Of a DNA stretch of 64,000 bases, positions 24,347-34,096 are shown in pieces. The stretch covers positions 5,049,501 to 5,113,500 of the forward strand of contig NZ_CP042331.1 of assembly GCF_008253865.1 (NCBI RefSeq). The letters are read 5' to 3'. The first letter of the stretch is position 1, and the number at the start of each line of letters is the position of its first letter. The DNA comes from Bosea sp. F3-2. Its GTDB lineage: Bacteria; Pseudomonadota; Alphaproteobacteria; Rhizobiales; Beijerinckiaceae. The position numbers were made by a program, and so were the translations under genes. Under the pieces are notes generated by a model, which saw only the letters and a program-made list of their open reading frames with translations, did no database searches and was not told where the DNA came from.

Positions 24347-25642
24347 TCAGCCGGCCAGCCCGGTGTGACGCTTCACAAACGCATAGGCGCTCGTCCAGGC
24401 GCCGGCATTGGCTTGGGCATTCGCGGCCGGCGCTCCGCCCATGGTCGAAGAGGTTCCGTTCATCGGGTGGCGATGGGAGATGCGCGTCGCCGGGGTGTAG
24501 GGGAACAGGATGGAATGCCCGGCTTCCGGCCAGTTCTGCCAGACCACCTCATGCGGATGACCGGCTGCGAGCAGGCTCGACTGTACGATCAGGGAATAGA
24601 GGTCCGAGGGCCAGGCACCGTCATCCCCGCCCGAGAGCAGCAGCACCGGCCCGGCGATGTGCTCGACGGGAATCCGCGCCCGGGCCATGGCTTGCGGGTC
24701 GCCGAGCGCTGTCCGCATCGCATCGGCATTACGCCGCTCGCCCTTGGCCGCGTCGTAGGAGGCCCAGCTCGCCGTGCGATTGTCCTGCCACTGATGCACC
24801 AGCGGCTTGCCGCCGAGCGTCCAGCATGGTCCGTCCCGTCCGATCGCCGGATCGCAGGCAGCCTGCCCGCCATGGACAAAGGCGCTCGGGACATAGGCCA
24901 GCACCGCCGAGACGCGTTCAGGAAAGGTCGAGCCCAGCAGCAGCGCGAGCTCGCCGCCGCGCGACTGCCCGGCCACAGCGACGAAGCCGTCACGTGGATG
25001 CACCGTGGCGCGCAGCCAGTCGAGACCGCGTGCGAAGTATTCGAGCGGCGTGTCGGAGATGTATTTCGGGAGGCCCGGCGCGCCGAAATAGCCGAGCGCC
25101 AGCGCAGCGACCCCGCGCGAGGCCCAGAGCGCCGCGCGCGGTTCATTGATGCCGCCGCCTGAGCCGTTGAGGATCATGATCGCCGGGTGCGGCCCATCCC
25201 CCGCCGGCAGGAAGAGCGTGCCGACCAACCCATCCTCTGCGATGGGCCGGCGTACGACCCCCTCGGCCATCAGGACCTGGGTGAAGCCGCCTGAGGCAAC
25301 GGGCTCGCCGCCGAGACGGGCAGTCAGCTCCGTCTCCAGCGGGTGGGCCATCTCCGGATGGAACAGGTCGCCGGCCCCGGTTTGAGCCCAGATCAACCCC
25401 ATCGGCTCGACGCCGGCATAGTCGCCGCGCAATGGCGCATCCCGCGTCAGGTCGACGGTTCCATCGGCCGCGGCCATGAAGACCGCCTCCGCCCGCCAGA
25501 GCTGGTCGCCCCGCAGCGTTTCCGCTGCGAGGGTCACCTCGGCGCCCGCCGGCAGCCCCGAGAGGGCAATCCGGCGCGGCACGTCGATCAGATCGACGGC
25601 GGGCTCGACGGTCAGGGCGACGGCCATGGCGGAGACCGTCAC
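24347..25642 (-). CDS. BAAT/acyl-CoA thioesterase-like alpha/beta hydrolase
   Basis: A 431-residue protein with an N-terminal immunoglobulin-like acyl-CoA thioesterase domain (1-120) and a C-terminal BAAT-type alpha/beta hydrolase. The nucleophile elbow is GQSRGG with Ser227; Asp (SGGDDGAWP, about 340) and His (EAGHSILFP, about 375) complete the triad. A serine nucleophile predicts hydrolysis of an acyl-CoA or ester; bile-acid transferases use Cys. The GTG start overlaps the binding-protein stop by four bases; an internal ATG at 25627 is possible. It is the last gene of the ten-gene operon from 34572 and may act on a substrate brought in by the importer. Confidence 0.85.
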   Translation of the reverse strand: MTVSAMAVALTVEPAVDLIDVPRRIALSGLPAGAEVTLAAETLRGDQLWRAEAVFMAAADGTVDLTRDAPLRGDYAGVEPMGLIWAQTGAGDLFHPEMAHPLETELTARLGGEPVASGGFTQVLMAEGVVRRPIAEDGLVGTLFLPAGDGPHPAIMILNGSGGGINEPRAALWASRGVAALALGYFGAPGLPKYISDTPLEYFARGLDWLRATVHPRDGFVAVAGQSRGGELALLLGSTFPERVSAVLAYVPSAFVHGGQAACDPAIGRDGPCWTLGGKPLVHQWQDNRTASWASYDAAKGERRNADAMRTALGDPQAMARARIPVEHIAGPVLLLSGGDDGAWPSDLYSLIVQSSLLAAGHPHEVVWQNWPEAGHSILFPYTPATRISHRHPMNGTSSTMGGAPAANAQANAGAWTSAYAFVKRHTGLAG

Positions 25643-27213
25643 TTCACCTTGCTGACCTGCATGGCGACGGTGCGGTCGCTATGCCAGGGCACGACCTTGA
25701 GGTCGGGACGGCTCGCCCAGATGTTCTTGTAGTGGAACAGCGGGATGATGCCGACGTCGTTCATGACCGTCTTGACCGCATCCTTGATGATGACCTCGCG
25801 CTTGGCGTCGTCGAATTCGGAGCCGGCGGCTGCCAGCGCCTGGTCGAGCTTGGGGTTGCTGTAGCGACCCCAGTTGGAGGCGCCGAGCCCCTTGGCGTTG
25901 TCATTGGTGGCCAGGATCGAGGTCATGGCATAGGTGCCCTCACCGGTGCCGTTGCCCCAGCCGATCATGCTCATCGCATATTCGTTCTTGTTGGCGGCGC
26001 CAGAGTAGACCGAGAACGGCACGACCTCGACCTGCGTCTCGACGCCGATGCGGGTCCAGAACTGGGCGACCGCCTGGGCGGTCTCCGGCCCGAGCGGGTA
26101 GCGGTCGCTGGGGACATGCATGGTCAGCTTGAAGCCGTTCGGATAGCCGGCCTCGGCCAGCAGCGCCTTGGCCTTGGCCGGATCGTTCTCGATCTTGGCG
26201 TTGTCGGGGTCGTAGCCGAAGGTTCCCTCCGGCATCCATTGCGTTGCGACCGTCGCGCCACCGCGCGCCACGCGGTCGGCGATGGCCGCGCGGTTAACGG
26301 CGATGGTCAGCGCCTTGCGGACCTTGACGTCGAGCAGCGGGTTCTTGTCGAGCGGCTTGCCGGCCTTGTCGGTGATGAACTTCGACGGGTTGGGGTTGAA
26401 GCTCGGCTGCAGGATCAGGACGCGCAGGCCGGGATAGGACCAGACCTTGACCTTGGGGTTCTTCTCCAGCTTCTCGATGTCGGAGACCGAGAGCTTGTCG
26501 ATGACGTCGACATCGCCGGAGAGCAGCGCCGCCGTGCGGGCGGCCGGGTTCGAGATGTAGCGGTAGGAGATCTTGTCCCACTCCGCCTTCTCGCCCCAGA
26601 AGGCCTCGTTGCGCTTCATCTCGACGCGATCACCCGGCGTGTAGCTGACGAAGGCGTACGGACCTTCCGTAACCATCGCCTTGCCGCTGTTGTAGTCGTC
26701 GGTCGTCGCGCCCTGGCCGACATGCTTCGAGACGACATAGATGCTCGACAGGTTGATTGGCAGCAGCGGGTCGGGCTCCTTGGTCGTAATGACGAGGGTG
26801 TGCGGATCCTTCACCTCCACCTTGGCGACGCTGCGCAGGAAGCTCTTGAAGCTCGCGACGCTGCCCGGGACGTTCTGCGCCCGCTCATAGGAAAACGCGA
26901 TGTCCTCGGCGGTGACGGGCTTGCCGTCGCTCCAGACCGCCTTGTCGCGCAGCTTGAACTCCCAGGTGGTCGGCGAGGTGTTCTTCCACTCGGAGGCGAG
27001 GTCCGGAACCAGGCCGCCGGAGCTCTTCTGCGCGACGATGCGTCCCCAGAAATGCTGCGACACCGAATGGTCGCCGGCATGGTTGTTGAGCTGCGGGTCG
27101 AGCGACGACAGCGGATCGGCGAAACCGATGCGCAGATCCTCGGCCCATACCGTTCCCGACGCGCCGATCAGCGCCGCGGCGAGGGCAAGCATGCTCAGTT
27201 TGCTCGTCATCAT
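25639..27213 (-). CDS. ABC transporter substrate-binding protein, peptide/nickel (DppA) family
   Basis: A 524-residue periplasmic binding protein of SBP family 5. The signal peptide covers about residues 1-24 (AAALIGASGTVWA cleavage region). The mature part has the PSSLDPQLNNHA-like start, VWSDGKPVTAEDIAFS and GTGEGTYAMTS segments typical of DppA/OppA. It should bind the solute for the permease pair encoded upstream and deliver it for ATP-driven uptake. The start overlaps the previous ATPase gene by four bases. The ligand is unknown, but linked flavin monooxygenase and CMD genes suggest something other than plain dipeptides. Confidence 0.92.
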   Translation of the reverse strand: MMTSKLSMLALAAALIGASGTVWAEDLRIGFADPLSSLDPQLNNHAGDHSVSQHFWGRIVAQKSSGGLVPDLASEWKNTSPTTWEFKLRDKAVWSDGKPVTAEDIAFSYERAQNVPGSVASFKSFLRSVAKVEVKDPHTLVITTKEPDPLLPINLSSIYVVSKHVGQGATTDDYNSGKAMVTEGPYAFVSYTPGDRVEMKRNEAFWGEKAEWDKISYRYISNPAARTAALLSGDVDVIDKLSVSDIEKLEKNPKVKVWSYPGLRVLILQPSFNPNPSKFITDKAGKPLDKNPLLDVKVRKALTIAVNRAAIADRVARGGATVATQWMPEGTFGYDPDNAKIENDPAKAKALLAEAGYPNGFKLTMHVPSDRYPLGPETAQAVAQFWTRIGVETQVEVVPFSVYSGAANKNEYAMSMIGWGNGTGEGTYAMTSILATNDNAKGLGASNWGRYSNPKLDQALAAAGSEFDDAKREVIIKDAVKTVMNDVGIIPLFHYKNIWASRPDLKVVPWHSDRTVAMQVSKVK

Positions 27214-28238
27214 CTCTCTCCTGGTTGCGCGCCGGGCTGCGGTTCGGGCGCGTCATTGAGGTGGCAGGCGCTGAGGTGGCCGGGTGCGATCGCCCGCAAG
27301 GCCGGGCGCTCGACGCGGCAGCGATCGAAGGCGAACGGGCAGCGCGGATGATAATGGCAGCCCGGCGGCGGGGCCGCGGGGCTGGGGATTTCTCCCTTGA
27401 TCGGGGCATAGGCCCGGCGGCGCTGCTTCAGATCGGGAATCTCCGCCAGCAGGCCGCGCGTATAGGGGTGGTTGGGACGGGCGAAGAACTCGCGTGCCGG
27501 CGCATCCTCGACGATGCGACCGAGATACATGATGACGACGCGGTCGGCGATGTGCTGCACCACGCGCAGATCATGGCTGATGAAGAGATAGGTCAGGTCC
27601 AGCTCGCGGCGGAGCTGCATGAACAGATTGAGGATCTGGGCCTGGATCGAGACGTCGAGCGAGGCGACCGACTCGTCGCAGACCAGGAAGCGCGGCTGCA
27701 TGGCGAGCGCCCGCGCGATCGAGATGCGCTGGCGCTGCCCGCCCGAGAACTGATGCGGGAAGCGCTGGCGGAAGGCCGGGTCGAGCCCGGCACGGCCCAT
27801 CTGCTCGCAGACATAGTCGTCGAGCCCGGCCCGGTCGGTCAGTCCGTGGACGAGTGGCGCCTCGCCGATCGCCTGGCTGGCGCGCAGGCGCGGGTTGAGG
27901 CTGGCCTGCGGGTCCTGGAAGATGAGTTGCACGTCGCGATGGACCGAGCGGTCGCCCTGCGGGTCGCGGCCGAAGACGCCGACCTCGCCGCCGCTCGGAT
28001 TGAGCAGGCCGGCGGCGATGCGCCCGAGCGTCGACTTGCCGCTGCCGGACTCGCCGACGAGGCCAACGAACTCGCCGGTCGCGACGGTCAGGTCGATGCC
28101 GTCCAGCGCCCGGATCAGCGGGCGGCGGGGCGTCAGGCCGAGGCGGGCGGCGAGCCCGTTATGCTGGCCGAAATTGCGGGTGACGCCGCGCATCGACAGG
28201 GCGGGGGGCGCGGTGGCGATCGACACAGCCTTGTTCAT
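27210..28238 (-). CDS. ABC transporter ATP-binding protein, DppF type
   Basis: A 342-residue ATPase with Walker A GESGSGKSTLGR near 63-74, signature FSGGQRQRISIARAL, Walker B LVCDESVASLD and the C-terminal oligopeptide-transporter extension (PPPGCHYHPRCPF). It forms the ATPase pair with the product of the preceding gene, which starts its own overlap of four bases. The Walker B glutamate is kept (CDES), so hydrolysis should work. Confidence 0.93.
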   Translation of the reverse strand: MNKAVSIATAPPALSMRGVTRNFGQHNGLAARLGLTPRRPLIRALDGIDLTVATGEFVGLVGESGSGKSTLGRIAAGLLNPSGGEVGVFGRDPQGDRSVHRDVQLIFQDPQASLNPRLRASQAIGEAPLVHGLTDRAGLDDYVCEQMGRAGLDPAFRQRFPHQFSGGQRQRISIARALAMQPRFLVCDESVASLDVSIQAQILNLFMQLRRELDLTYLFISHDLRVVQHIADRVVIMYLGRIVEDAPAREFFARPNHPYTRGLLAEIPDLKQRRRAYAPIKGEIPSPAAPPPGCHYHPRCPFAFDRCRVERPALRAIAPGHLSACHLNDAPEPQPGAQPGER

Positions 28239-29227
28239 GCCGCCACCTCAGCCATGGAAGCGTGGCCGGCCAGCGGGTGGAAGCAGCGGGCGGCGTGCCC
28301 GTCCGTGTCGGTCAGGGCCGGCTGTCGGGTGCAGCTGTCGGTGCGGTGCGCGCAGCGTGGCCCGAAGGCGCAGCCGGGCGGCGGGTTGGTCATGTCCGGG
28401 GTGGTGCCGGGGATCTGCACCAGCAAGGCGCCCGGCGGAGTCGTGCCCGGCAGGCTGCCGATCAGACCCGCCGTATAGGGGTGGCGCGGATTGTCGAGAA
28501 CTGCGTCGACGCTGCCCTGCTCGACGATGCGGCCGGCATACATCACGGCGATCTCGTCGGCGATGCCGGCGATGACGGAGAGGTCGTGCGTGATCCAAAG
28601 CAGCGCCGTGCCGCGTTCGCGGGTCAGTGTCTGCACCTCGGCCAGGATCTGGGCCTGGATCGAGACATCGAGCGCCGTCGTCGGCTCGTCGGCGATGATC
28701 AGGTCGGGGCGGTTGATCAGCGCGATGGCGATGGCGACGCGCTGGCGCATGCCACCCGAGAGCTGGTGCGGGAAGGCGTCCAACCGTGCGTCAGGGCTCG
28801 GAATGCCCATGGCACCGAGCATGTCGCGGGAGCGGCTCCAGGCGGTCGTCTGATCGACCTTCTCATGGGCGCGGATGGTCTCGATCATCTGGGTGCTGAT
28901 CCGCAGGACCGGATTCAGCGTCATCATCGGGTCCTGGAAGACCATGGCGATGCGGTTGCCGCGCAGCCTGCGCATGGCCTCTTCGTCGAGCTTCGCGAGA
29001 TCCTGCCCATGAAACAGGATCTGCCCGCCGACGACCCGGCCCGGCGGGTCGATCAGGCCCATGATCGAGAAGCCGGTCACCGACTTGCCGGAGCCGCTTT
29101 CCCCGACCAGCCCCAGCGTCCGGCCGGGCGCGAGCGTGAAGGAGACGTCGCGCACGGCGTCGAGATTGCCGCGCTCGGTGTGGAAACGTGTCCGCAGATT
29201 GCGGACTTCCAGCAGGGGGGCGCTCAT
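28235..29227 (-). CDS. ABC transporter ATP-binding protein, DppD type
   Basis: A 330-residue ATPase with Walker A GESGSGKSVTGFS near 41-53, signature LSGGMRQRVAIAIAL, Walker B LIIADEPTTALD and the C-terminal PPPGCAFGPRCAH extension. It is the DppD-like partner of the next ATPase. Its ends overlap the neighbouring genes by four bases each, so all five transporter genes are translationally coupled. Confidence 0.93.
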   Translation of the reverse strand: MSAPLLEVRNLRTRFHTERGNLDAVRDVSFTLAPGRTLGLVGESGSGKSVTGFSIMGLIDPPGRVVGGQILFHGQDLAKLDEEAMRRLRGNRIAMVFQDPMMTLNPVLRISTQMIETIRAHEKVDQTTAWSRSRDMLGAMGIPSPDARLDAFPHQLSGGMRQRVAIAIALINRPDLIIADEPTTALDVSIQAQILAEVQTLTRERGTALLWITHDLSVIAGIADEIAVMYAGRIVEQGSVDAVLDNPRHPYTAGLIGSLPGTTPPGALLVQIPGTTPDMTNPPPGCAFGPRCAHRTDSCTRQPALTDTDGHAARCFHPLAGHASMAEVAA

Positions 29228-30123
29228 TTCAGCGCCCTTGGATCGAGGACTTCGCGCAGCCGGTCTCCGACCAGATTGATCGCGACGATGGCGAGAAGCA
29301 GCGTCAGGCCCGGGAAGAAGCTGATCCAGTATTCACCCGAGAGCATGAACTGGAAGCCGTTGGCGATCAGCAGTCCGAGTGAAGGCTGCGTCACCGGGGC
29401 GCCGAGGCCGAGGAAGGAGAGTGTCGCCTCCAGCGTGATGGCGCGCGCGACCTGAAGGGCGGCGATGACCAGCAGCGGCGGCAGGCAGTTGGGCAGGACA
29501 TGGCGCAGCAGGATGCGCGTGGTCGAGAGCCCGAGCCCACGCGCCGCCTCGAAATAATCGCGCTTGCGCTCGACCAGCGCCTGGCCGCGGGCGGTGCGGG
29601 CGTAATAGGCCCATTCCAGCAGCACCAGCGTCAGCACGACGTTGCCGAGCCCCTTGCCGAGCAAAGCGAGCATCAGCAGCGCGACGAGGATCGAGGGCAG
29701 CGACATGATGAGGTCGACGAGGCGCATGATCAGGGCGTCGACCACTCCGCCGCTCCAGGCGGCGATCAGACCGAGCAGGATGCCGAGAATGCCGGCGATG
29801 GTGGCCGAGCCGACGCCGACGGTCAGGCTGGTGCGCAGGCCGTAGAGGATGGCGGAGAAGAGGTCGCGCCCCTGCCCGTCCGTGCCGAGGAGATAGGTCA
29901 GCTCCCCGCTGCTCGCGGCTGAGCCCGGCGGCATGCGCGCATCGAGCACGTCGATGGCGGCGAGGTCGAAGGGGTTCTGCGGCGCGATCTGCGGGGCGAA
30001 GAAGGCACCGATGATCAGCAGTGTCAGCAGGCCGAGCCCGATGATGGCGGAGGGCGCCTTCAGGAAGCGGCGCAGATGGCCGCTGCCGGCGCGGCGGGGA
30101 GTGGCGACGGGGACCGTCGTCAT
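29224..30123 (-). CDS. ABC transporter permease, DppC type
   Basis: A 299-residue inner-membrane permease with five to six predicted helices. It has a long periplasmic segment after the first helix (LAAIDVLDARMPPGS, GTDGQGRDLFSA) and the cytoplasmic EAA-like loop YFEAARGLGLSTTRILLRHVLPN around 190-212, which docks with the ATPases. It is the second permease of the dipeptide-type importer and overlaps both neighbours by four bases. Confidence 0.93.
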   Translation of the reverse strand: MTTVPVATPRRAGSGHLRRFLKAPSAIIGLGLLTLLIIGAFFAPQIAPQNPFDLAAIDVLDARMPPGSAASSGELTYLLGTDGQGRDLFSAILYGLRTSLTVGVGSATIAGILGILLGLIAAWSGGVVDALIMRLVDLIMSLPSILVALLMLALLGKGLGNVVLTLVLLEWAYYARTARGQALVERKRDYFEAARGLGLSTTRILLRHVLPNCLPPLLVIAALQVARAITLEATLSFLGLGAPVTQPSLGLLIANGFQFMLSGEYWISFFPGLTLLLAIVAINLVGDRLREVLDPRALK

Positions 30124-31094
30124 GCCGAAGCCTCCTCCCGCACACGCGGATCGAGCACACGGTAGAGGATGTCGACCACGAGATTGATCAGGACGAAGAG
30201 CGTGACGACGACGAGCAGATAGGCCATGACCACCGGCCGATCGAGCGCGTTGATGCTGTCGAGGATCAGCTTGCCGGAGCCCGGCCAGGCGAAGATGCTT
30301 TCGGTCACCACGGCGAAGGCGATGGTCGAGCCGAGCTCGAGGCCGAGCACCGTGACCAGCGGGATCATGATGTTGCGCAGGATGTGCATGGTCATGATGC
30401 GGCGCGGGCGCAGGCCCTTGGCGCGGGCGAAGCGGACATAGTCCAGCGGCAGCACCTCGCGGACGCCGGCCCGCGTCAGCCTGACGACGAGCGAGACCTT
30501 GAACAGCGACAGGTTGATCGCGGGCAGCAGCAGGTGCCGCCAGCCATTGAGGGTGAGGAAGGACCAGTCGGCGCCGAGGAAGCGGACGGTCTCGCCGCGT
30601 CCGCTCGCCGGCAGCCAGCCCAGCGAGACGCTGAAGGTCATGATCAGCAGGAGCCCGACCCAGAAGGTCGGCAGGGAAAAGCCGAGGATGCTGCCGGTGG
30701 TGATCAGCTTGGCGAGCCGCCGCTCGGGGTAGAGCCCGGCATAGAGCCCAAGCGGGACACCGATGACGACCGAAAGGATCGAGGCCGCGAAGGCGAGCTC
30801 CAGCGTCGCCGGCAGTCGCTGCATGATCAGCGTCACGGCTGGCACGTTGTAAACGAAGCTGCGGCCGAGATCGCCCTGGAGCGCGCTCAGTGCGAAGCTG
30901 AGATACTGCTCCCAGAGCGGCTTATCGAGGCCGAGCTTGGCGACGAGTTCCGCGCGGTCGAGCTGTGTCGCATCCGGCGCAAGCAGGATGTCGGCTGGAT
31001 TGCCGACGGCATGCAGCCCCAGGAACACCACGAGCGACATGGCGAAGACCACGAGAAGCGCCTGCCCGATGCGCTGGAGCAACCAGAGCACCAT
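30120..31094 (-). CDS. ABC transporter permease, DppB type
   Basis: 324 residues from the ATG at 31092-31094. The frame is open much further upstream, but that part is antisense to the monooxygenase gene and is not protein-like. It has the DppB N-terminus LWLLQRIGQALLVVFAMSLV, a DLGRSFVYN periplasmic element and the EAA loop YVRFARAKGLRPRRIMTMHILRN in two parts. Its start overlaps the stop of the monooxygenase gene by one base (TGATG), joining the oxidative and transport genes in one message. Confidence 0.92.
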   Translation of the reverse strand: MVLWLLQRIGQALLVVFAMSLVVFLGLHAVGNPADILLAPDATQLDRAELVAKLGLDKPLWEQYLSFALSALQGDLGRSFVYNVPAVTLIMQRLPATLELAFAASILSVVIGVPLGLYAGLYPERRLAKLITTGSILGFSLPTFWVGLLLIMTFSVSLGWLPASGRGETVRFLGADWSFLTLNGWRHLLLPAINLSLFKVSLVVRLTRAGVREVLPLDYVRFARAKGLRPRRIMTMHILRNIMIPLVTVLGLELGSTIAFAVVTESIFAWPGSGKLILDSINALDRPVVMAYLLVVVTLFVLINLVVDILYRVLDPRVREEASA

Positions 31095-32548
31095 CAGCCT
31101 GCAACCGCTATCAGATCGCGCGGGGCGGGCACCCACTCGTCGCCGAAGATCTCGGGCTCGGCATAGTCCTGTCCGCGCTGGAAATGGGTCTCCACATCCT
31201 CGACATAGAGCCGTCCGGCGATGGCCTGCGAGAGCCGCAGGGCTCCGTCGCTGATCGCCGGAATGTCGCCGGATACGGTGCCGTGGGACATCATCGCGGG
31301 ATAGCAGAAGCAGTGCACCCGCGCGAGGCCGGGGCAGGCGCCGGGAATCTTGGGCTGGAACTCGAAGGCGGGGCCGAGATCGGGCATGGCGCCGAGGCTT
31401 TCCTCCACACCAGGCGGGAGGCCGCGATCGACCCAGTTGCGGGCGCAGGCGGCGATCTCCGAGAGGAAGGGGCGATTGCCCCAATCGACCTTGAAGCCGG
31501 TCGAGAAGATGACGAAGTCATAGCGCATCGGGCCGATGCTGGTTTCGATGACGACCTCGTCATCCTCCATCCGGGCCGAGACCAGCGAAGTTCCGAGCCG
31601 GAAGAAGGCATTGGGATGGCGCGAGACGCGCAGGACGCTGGCGCGCGGGGGCGGCACCTGCTCGCGGGCGACGTAGCTGTTGATCCGCCACTTCCATTCG
31701 TCGGACAGATAGCGATAGCCGGCAACGGCGCCGGCGTGACCCATGCCCTTGCCGCGGTTGATGCGCGGCAGGTCGTGCCGGCGGATCAGCAGGTCGACCT
31801 GGGCCGCGCCGGCTTCGAGCGCTGTGCCGGCGCTGTCCATCGCCGAGGCGCCGGCACCGATGACAGCGACGCGCTTGCCGCGCAGCGCGGCGTAATCATT
31901 GGGGTCGGAGGAATGGGCCCAGCGCTCGCGCGGCAGGTCGCGGGCGAGCTCGGGCACGGCCGGGCCGCCGAGCCCGTCACGGCCGGTCGCCAGCACGACG
32001 TGGCGGGCGCGCACATGGCGAGGCCCATTCTCGGTCGCCATCTCGACCGTGGTGTACTCCGAGCCGAGGCGGATGGCGGTGACGTCATGGCCGTTGCGGA
32101 CGTCGAGTCGCAGCACGTCGCGGAACCAGCGCAGATAATCCATCCACATCAGGCGCGGGATCTTGTCGAGCTGCTCCCAGTCATTGGCGCCGAATTGCGC
32201 CTCGAACCAGGCCCGGAAGGTCAGCGAGGGAATGCCGAGTGCCGGCCCGGTCAGGGTCTTGGGCGAGCGCAGCGTCTCCATGCGCGCCGTGGTCGCCCAG
32301 GGCCCCTCGAAACCCTTCGGGCGGCGATCGTAATTGACCGCACGCACGCCGATATTGCGCAGCGCGCCCGCCGCAGCCAGCCCGGCCATGCCGGCGCCGA
32401 TAATCGCGGCGTCGAGCAGCGGTTCGCCTTCGGCGCTGCGCGCGGGCACCCAGTGAGCTGCTGGCAGAGTCAGCAGTTCGAGCTCGCGGGCGACGCGCCG
32501 GTTCAGCGCTGCCAGCGCTTCGGAAAGGTTGCCTTGATCGGCTGTCAC
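31094..32548 (-). CDS. FAD-dependent NAD(P)H flavin-containing monooxygenase
   Basis: A 484-residue flavoprotein with an FAD Rossmann motif AIIGAGMAGLAAAG at about 48-61 and a second nucleotide motif VAVIGAGASAMDSAG near 230. A segment GPWATTARMETLRSP lies between them. It most resembles flavin monooxygenases and Baeyer-Villiger/N-hydroxylating relatives; the strict FxGxxxHxxxY fingerprint is not obvious. Such enzymes insert one oxygen atom into N, S or ketone groups. It lies between the LysR gene (four-base overlap) and the importer genes, suggesting oxidation of the imported compound. The substrate is unknown. Confidence 0.85.
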   Translation of the reverse strand: MTADQGNLSEALAALNRRVARELELLTLPAAHWVPARSAEGEPLLDAAIIGAGMAGLAAAGALRNIGVRAVNYDRRPKGFEGPWATTARMETLRSPKTLTGPALGIPSLTFRAWFEAQFGANDWEQLDKIPRLMWMDYLRWFRDVLRLDVRNGHDVTAIRLGSEYTTVEMATENGPRHVRARHVVLATGRDGLGGPAVPELARDLPRERWAHSSDPNDYAALRGKRVAVIGAGASAMDSAGTALEAGAAQVDLLIRRHDLPRINRGKGMGHAGAVAGYRYLSDEWKWRINSYVAREQVPPPRASVLRVSRHPNAFFRLGTSLVSARMEDDEVVIETSIGPMRYDFVIFSTGFKVDWGNRPFLSEIAACARNWVDRGLPPGVEESLGAMPDLGPAFEFQPKIPGACPGLARVHCFCYPAMMSHGTVSGDIPAISDGALRLSQAIAGRLYVEDVETHFQRGQDYAEPEIFGDEWVPAPRDLIAVAG

Positions 32549-33513
32549 AGCCGCGTCTCCTGTTTGGTCAGCGAAGCGAGGAGGGCGTGGTGCTCCTCGG
32601 GCGGGATCAGGGTGAAATCGTCGAGCCGCTCCTGCGCCACCGTCTGCAGTGCTGCGATCAGCTCACGGACCTTGTCGGGAACGGCGACGCCGCGCGCCGT
32701 CACCACCCCGAAGCAATAGGGAATCGACGTCGCCAGCGGCAGGATGCGGACACCCGGCGTGGGGCGGCCGGTCAGCGTCAGGGGCTCGACGATCGCCACG
32801 CCCGCTCCGGCCTGGATGAAGGAGAGCGCATTGATCGTCGAGGTGGTGCGGACCCGGACGCGAACGTCGACGCCGGCCGCGTTGAGGGCCGCGCGGATGC
32901 GCGCGGGCACGCCGCGGCGCATCGACATGCCGACGAGGCTGCGCCCGGCGAGCGCTTCCAGCTCCACGGGTCCTTCGAGACGCGCCAGCGGGTCGCCTTC
33001 AGGCACGGCCAGCACGCAAGGGGCGGTCCCCAGCCATTCGACTGTCAGGTCCCGATGCAGCAGGGGGGCACTGGTCGCGCCAATCTGGGCGGTGCCGGAC
33101 ATCACCGCGTTCTGGACGCGGTCGGGATTCTCGACCTCGATCGCGAGCCGCGGCGGCTCGTCGAGGCAGCCGATCGCCTTCCAGGCATCGGTCAGCAGTC
33201 CGAAAGCCAGGGCGGAGACCGCCGAAACCCGGATGGGCGGCTCGGTCTCGCCCACAACTTCGCGAGCCCGCTCCCAGAGATTGACGAAGCCGGCCAGCGC
33301 CCGCTCGACATCGTCGCGCAGCACCATACCCTTCGGCGTCAGGACCAGCCGCTGGCCGGCGCGCTCGAAGAGCGGCTGGCCGAGGTCGCGCTCCAGCTCC
33401 TGGATCATCCGGCTCACCGAAGGTTGCGACACGCCGAGTTGGCGTGCCGCCGCGGTGACGCTGCCCAGGGAGGCAACCTGCAGATACGCCTCGAGGATCT
33501 TGAGGCGGCTCAT
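32545..33513 (-). CDS. LysR-family transcriptional regulator within the transport operon
   Basis: A 322-residue LysR protein with helix-turn-helix at about 3-62 (LGSVTAAARQLG, VSQPSVSRMIQELE) and a substrate-binding domain. Unusually for LysR genes it lies inside the operon, four bases after the CMD gene and overlapping the monooxygenase by four bases, instead of divergently. It probably controls the operon through the palindrome at 34588-34610 before the first gene, in an autoregulatory loop. Confidence 0.9.
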   Translation of the reverse strand: MSRLKILEAYLQVASLGSVTAAARQLGVSQPSVSRMIQELERDLGQPLFERAGQRLVLTPKGMVLRDDVERALAGFVNLWERAREVVGETEPPIRVSAVSALAFGLLTDAWKAIGCLDEPPRLAIEVENPDRVQNAVMSGTAQIGATSAPLLHRDLTVEWLGTAPCVLAVPEGDPLARLEGPVELEALAGRSLVGMSMRRGVPARIRAALNAAGVDVRVRVRTTSTINALSFIQAGAGVAIVEPLTLTGRPTPGVRILPLATSIPYCFGVVTARGVAVPDKVRELIAALQTVAQERLDDFTLIPPEEHHALLASLTKQETRL

Positions 33514-33517
33514 CGCG

Positions 33518-34096
33518 TCAGTCGTTGCGGACGGGATCGCCGAGCACGTGCATCAGCCGGTTGGCCCAGCCGAACAGCGACGTGGACAGGACGAGGTCGA
33601 CCGTCTCAGCCTCGTTGACGCCGGCCTCGCGCAGCCGGGCGGCATCCGCCTCGGTGACCGTCGGCGGCGATTGCGAGAGCTTGACCGAGAAGTCGAAGAT
33701 CGCCTGGTCGCGCGGCGAGAGCTTTGCCTGCTCGCCACGCGCGAAGAGCTCGTCGGTGACTGCGGTGTCCTTGCTGAGCTGTGCATGGCGCGAGGCATGC
33801 ACAGCAGCGCAATAGATGCAGCGATTGACGATCGAGGCGCCGATGGCGCCGAGCTCGCGCTCGGCCCGGCTCATGCCGCCGGGATCGTACATGATCGCGT
33901 TGAACAGTGGCGAGCGCACTGCCAGCGTCTCCGGATCATGCGCCAGGACGAGCACATAGTCCGAGACCTTGGTGTTTGACGGCGTGATCTTCAGTGCGTC
34001 ACGCTGCTCGGGTGTGGCGCTCGCCAGATCGACCGGCGTGACCCGCGGCTGCCAGTCAGGGACAGTGCGGGTGAAGCGATGGACGACCCGGCTCAT
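33518..34096 (-). CDS. AhpD/CMD-like peroxidase-related protein (Avi_7169-type)
   Basis: 192 residues from the ATG at 34094-34096. It carries the redox motif CIYCAAVH near 92-99 (CxxC plus His), the active site of AhpD-like alkylhydroperoxidases and carboxymuconolactone decarboxylase relatives. The paired arrangement with the next CMD protein, a flavin enzyme and a peptide-type ABC importer matches the genomic neighbourhood I recall for the Avi_7169/Avi_7170 families; this match is from memory. It probably handles peroxide or a reactive thiol/oxygen species made during substrate oxidation. It overlaps the upstream CMD gene by four bases. Confidence 0.85.
   Translation of the reverse strand: MSRVVHRFTRTVPDWQPRVTPVDLASATPEQRDALKITPSNTKVSDYVLVLAHDPETLAVRSPLFNAIMYDPGGMSRAERELGAIGASIVNRCIYCAAVHASRHAQLSKDTAVTDELFARGEQAKLSPRDQAIFDFSVKLSQSPPTVTEADAARLREAGVNEAETVDLVLSTSLFGWANRLMHVLGDPVRND

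Noticed and set aside
31095..31484. N-terminal extension of the DppB-type permease frame
   Set aside because: Arginine-rich sequence antisense in character to the monooxygenase gene; the ATG at 31094 with TGATG overlap gives the normal permease start.
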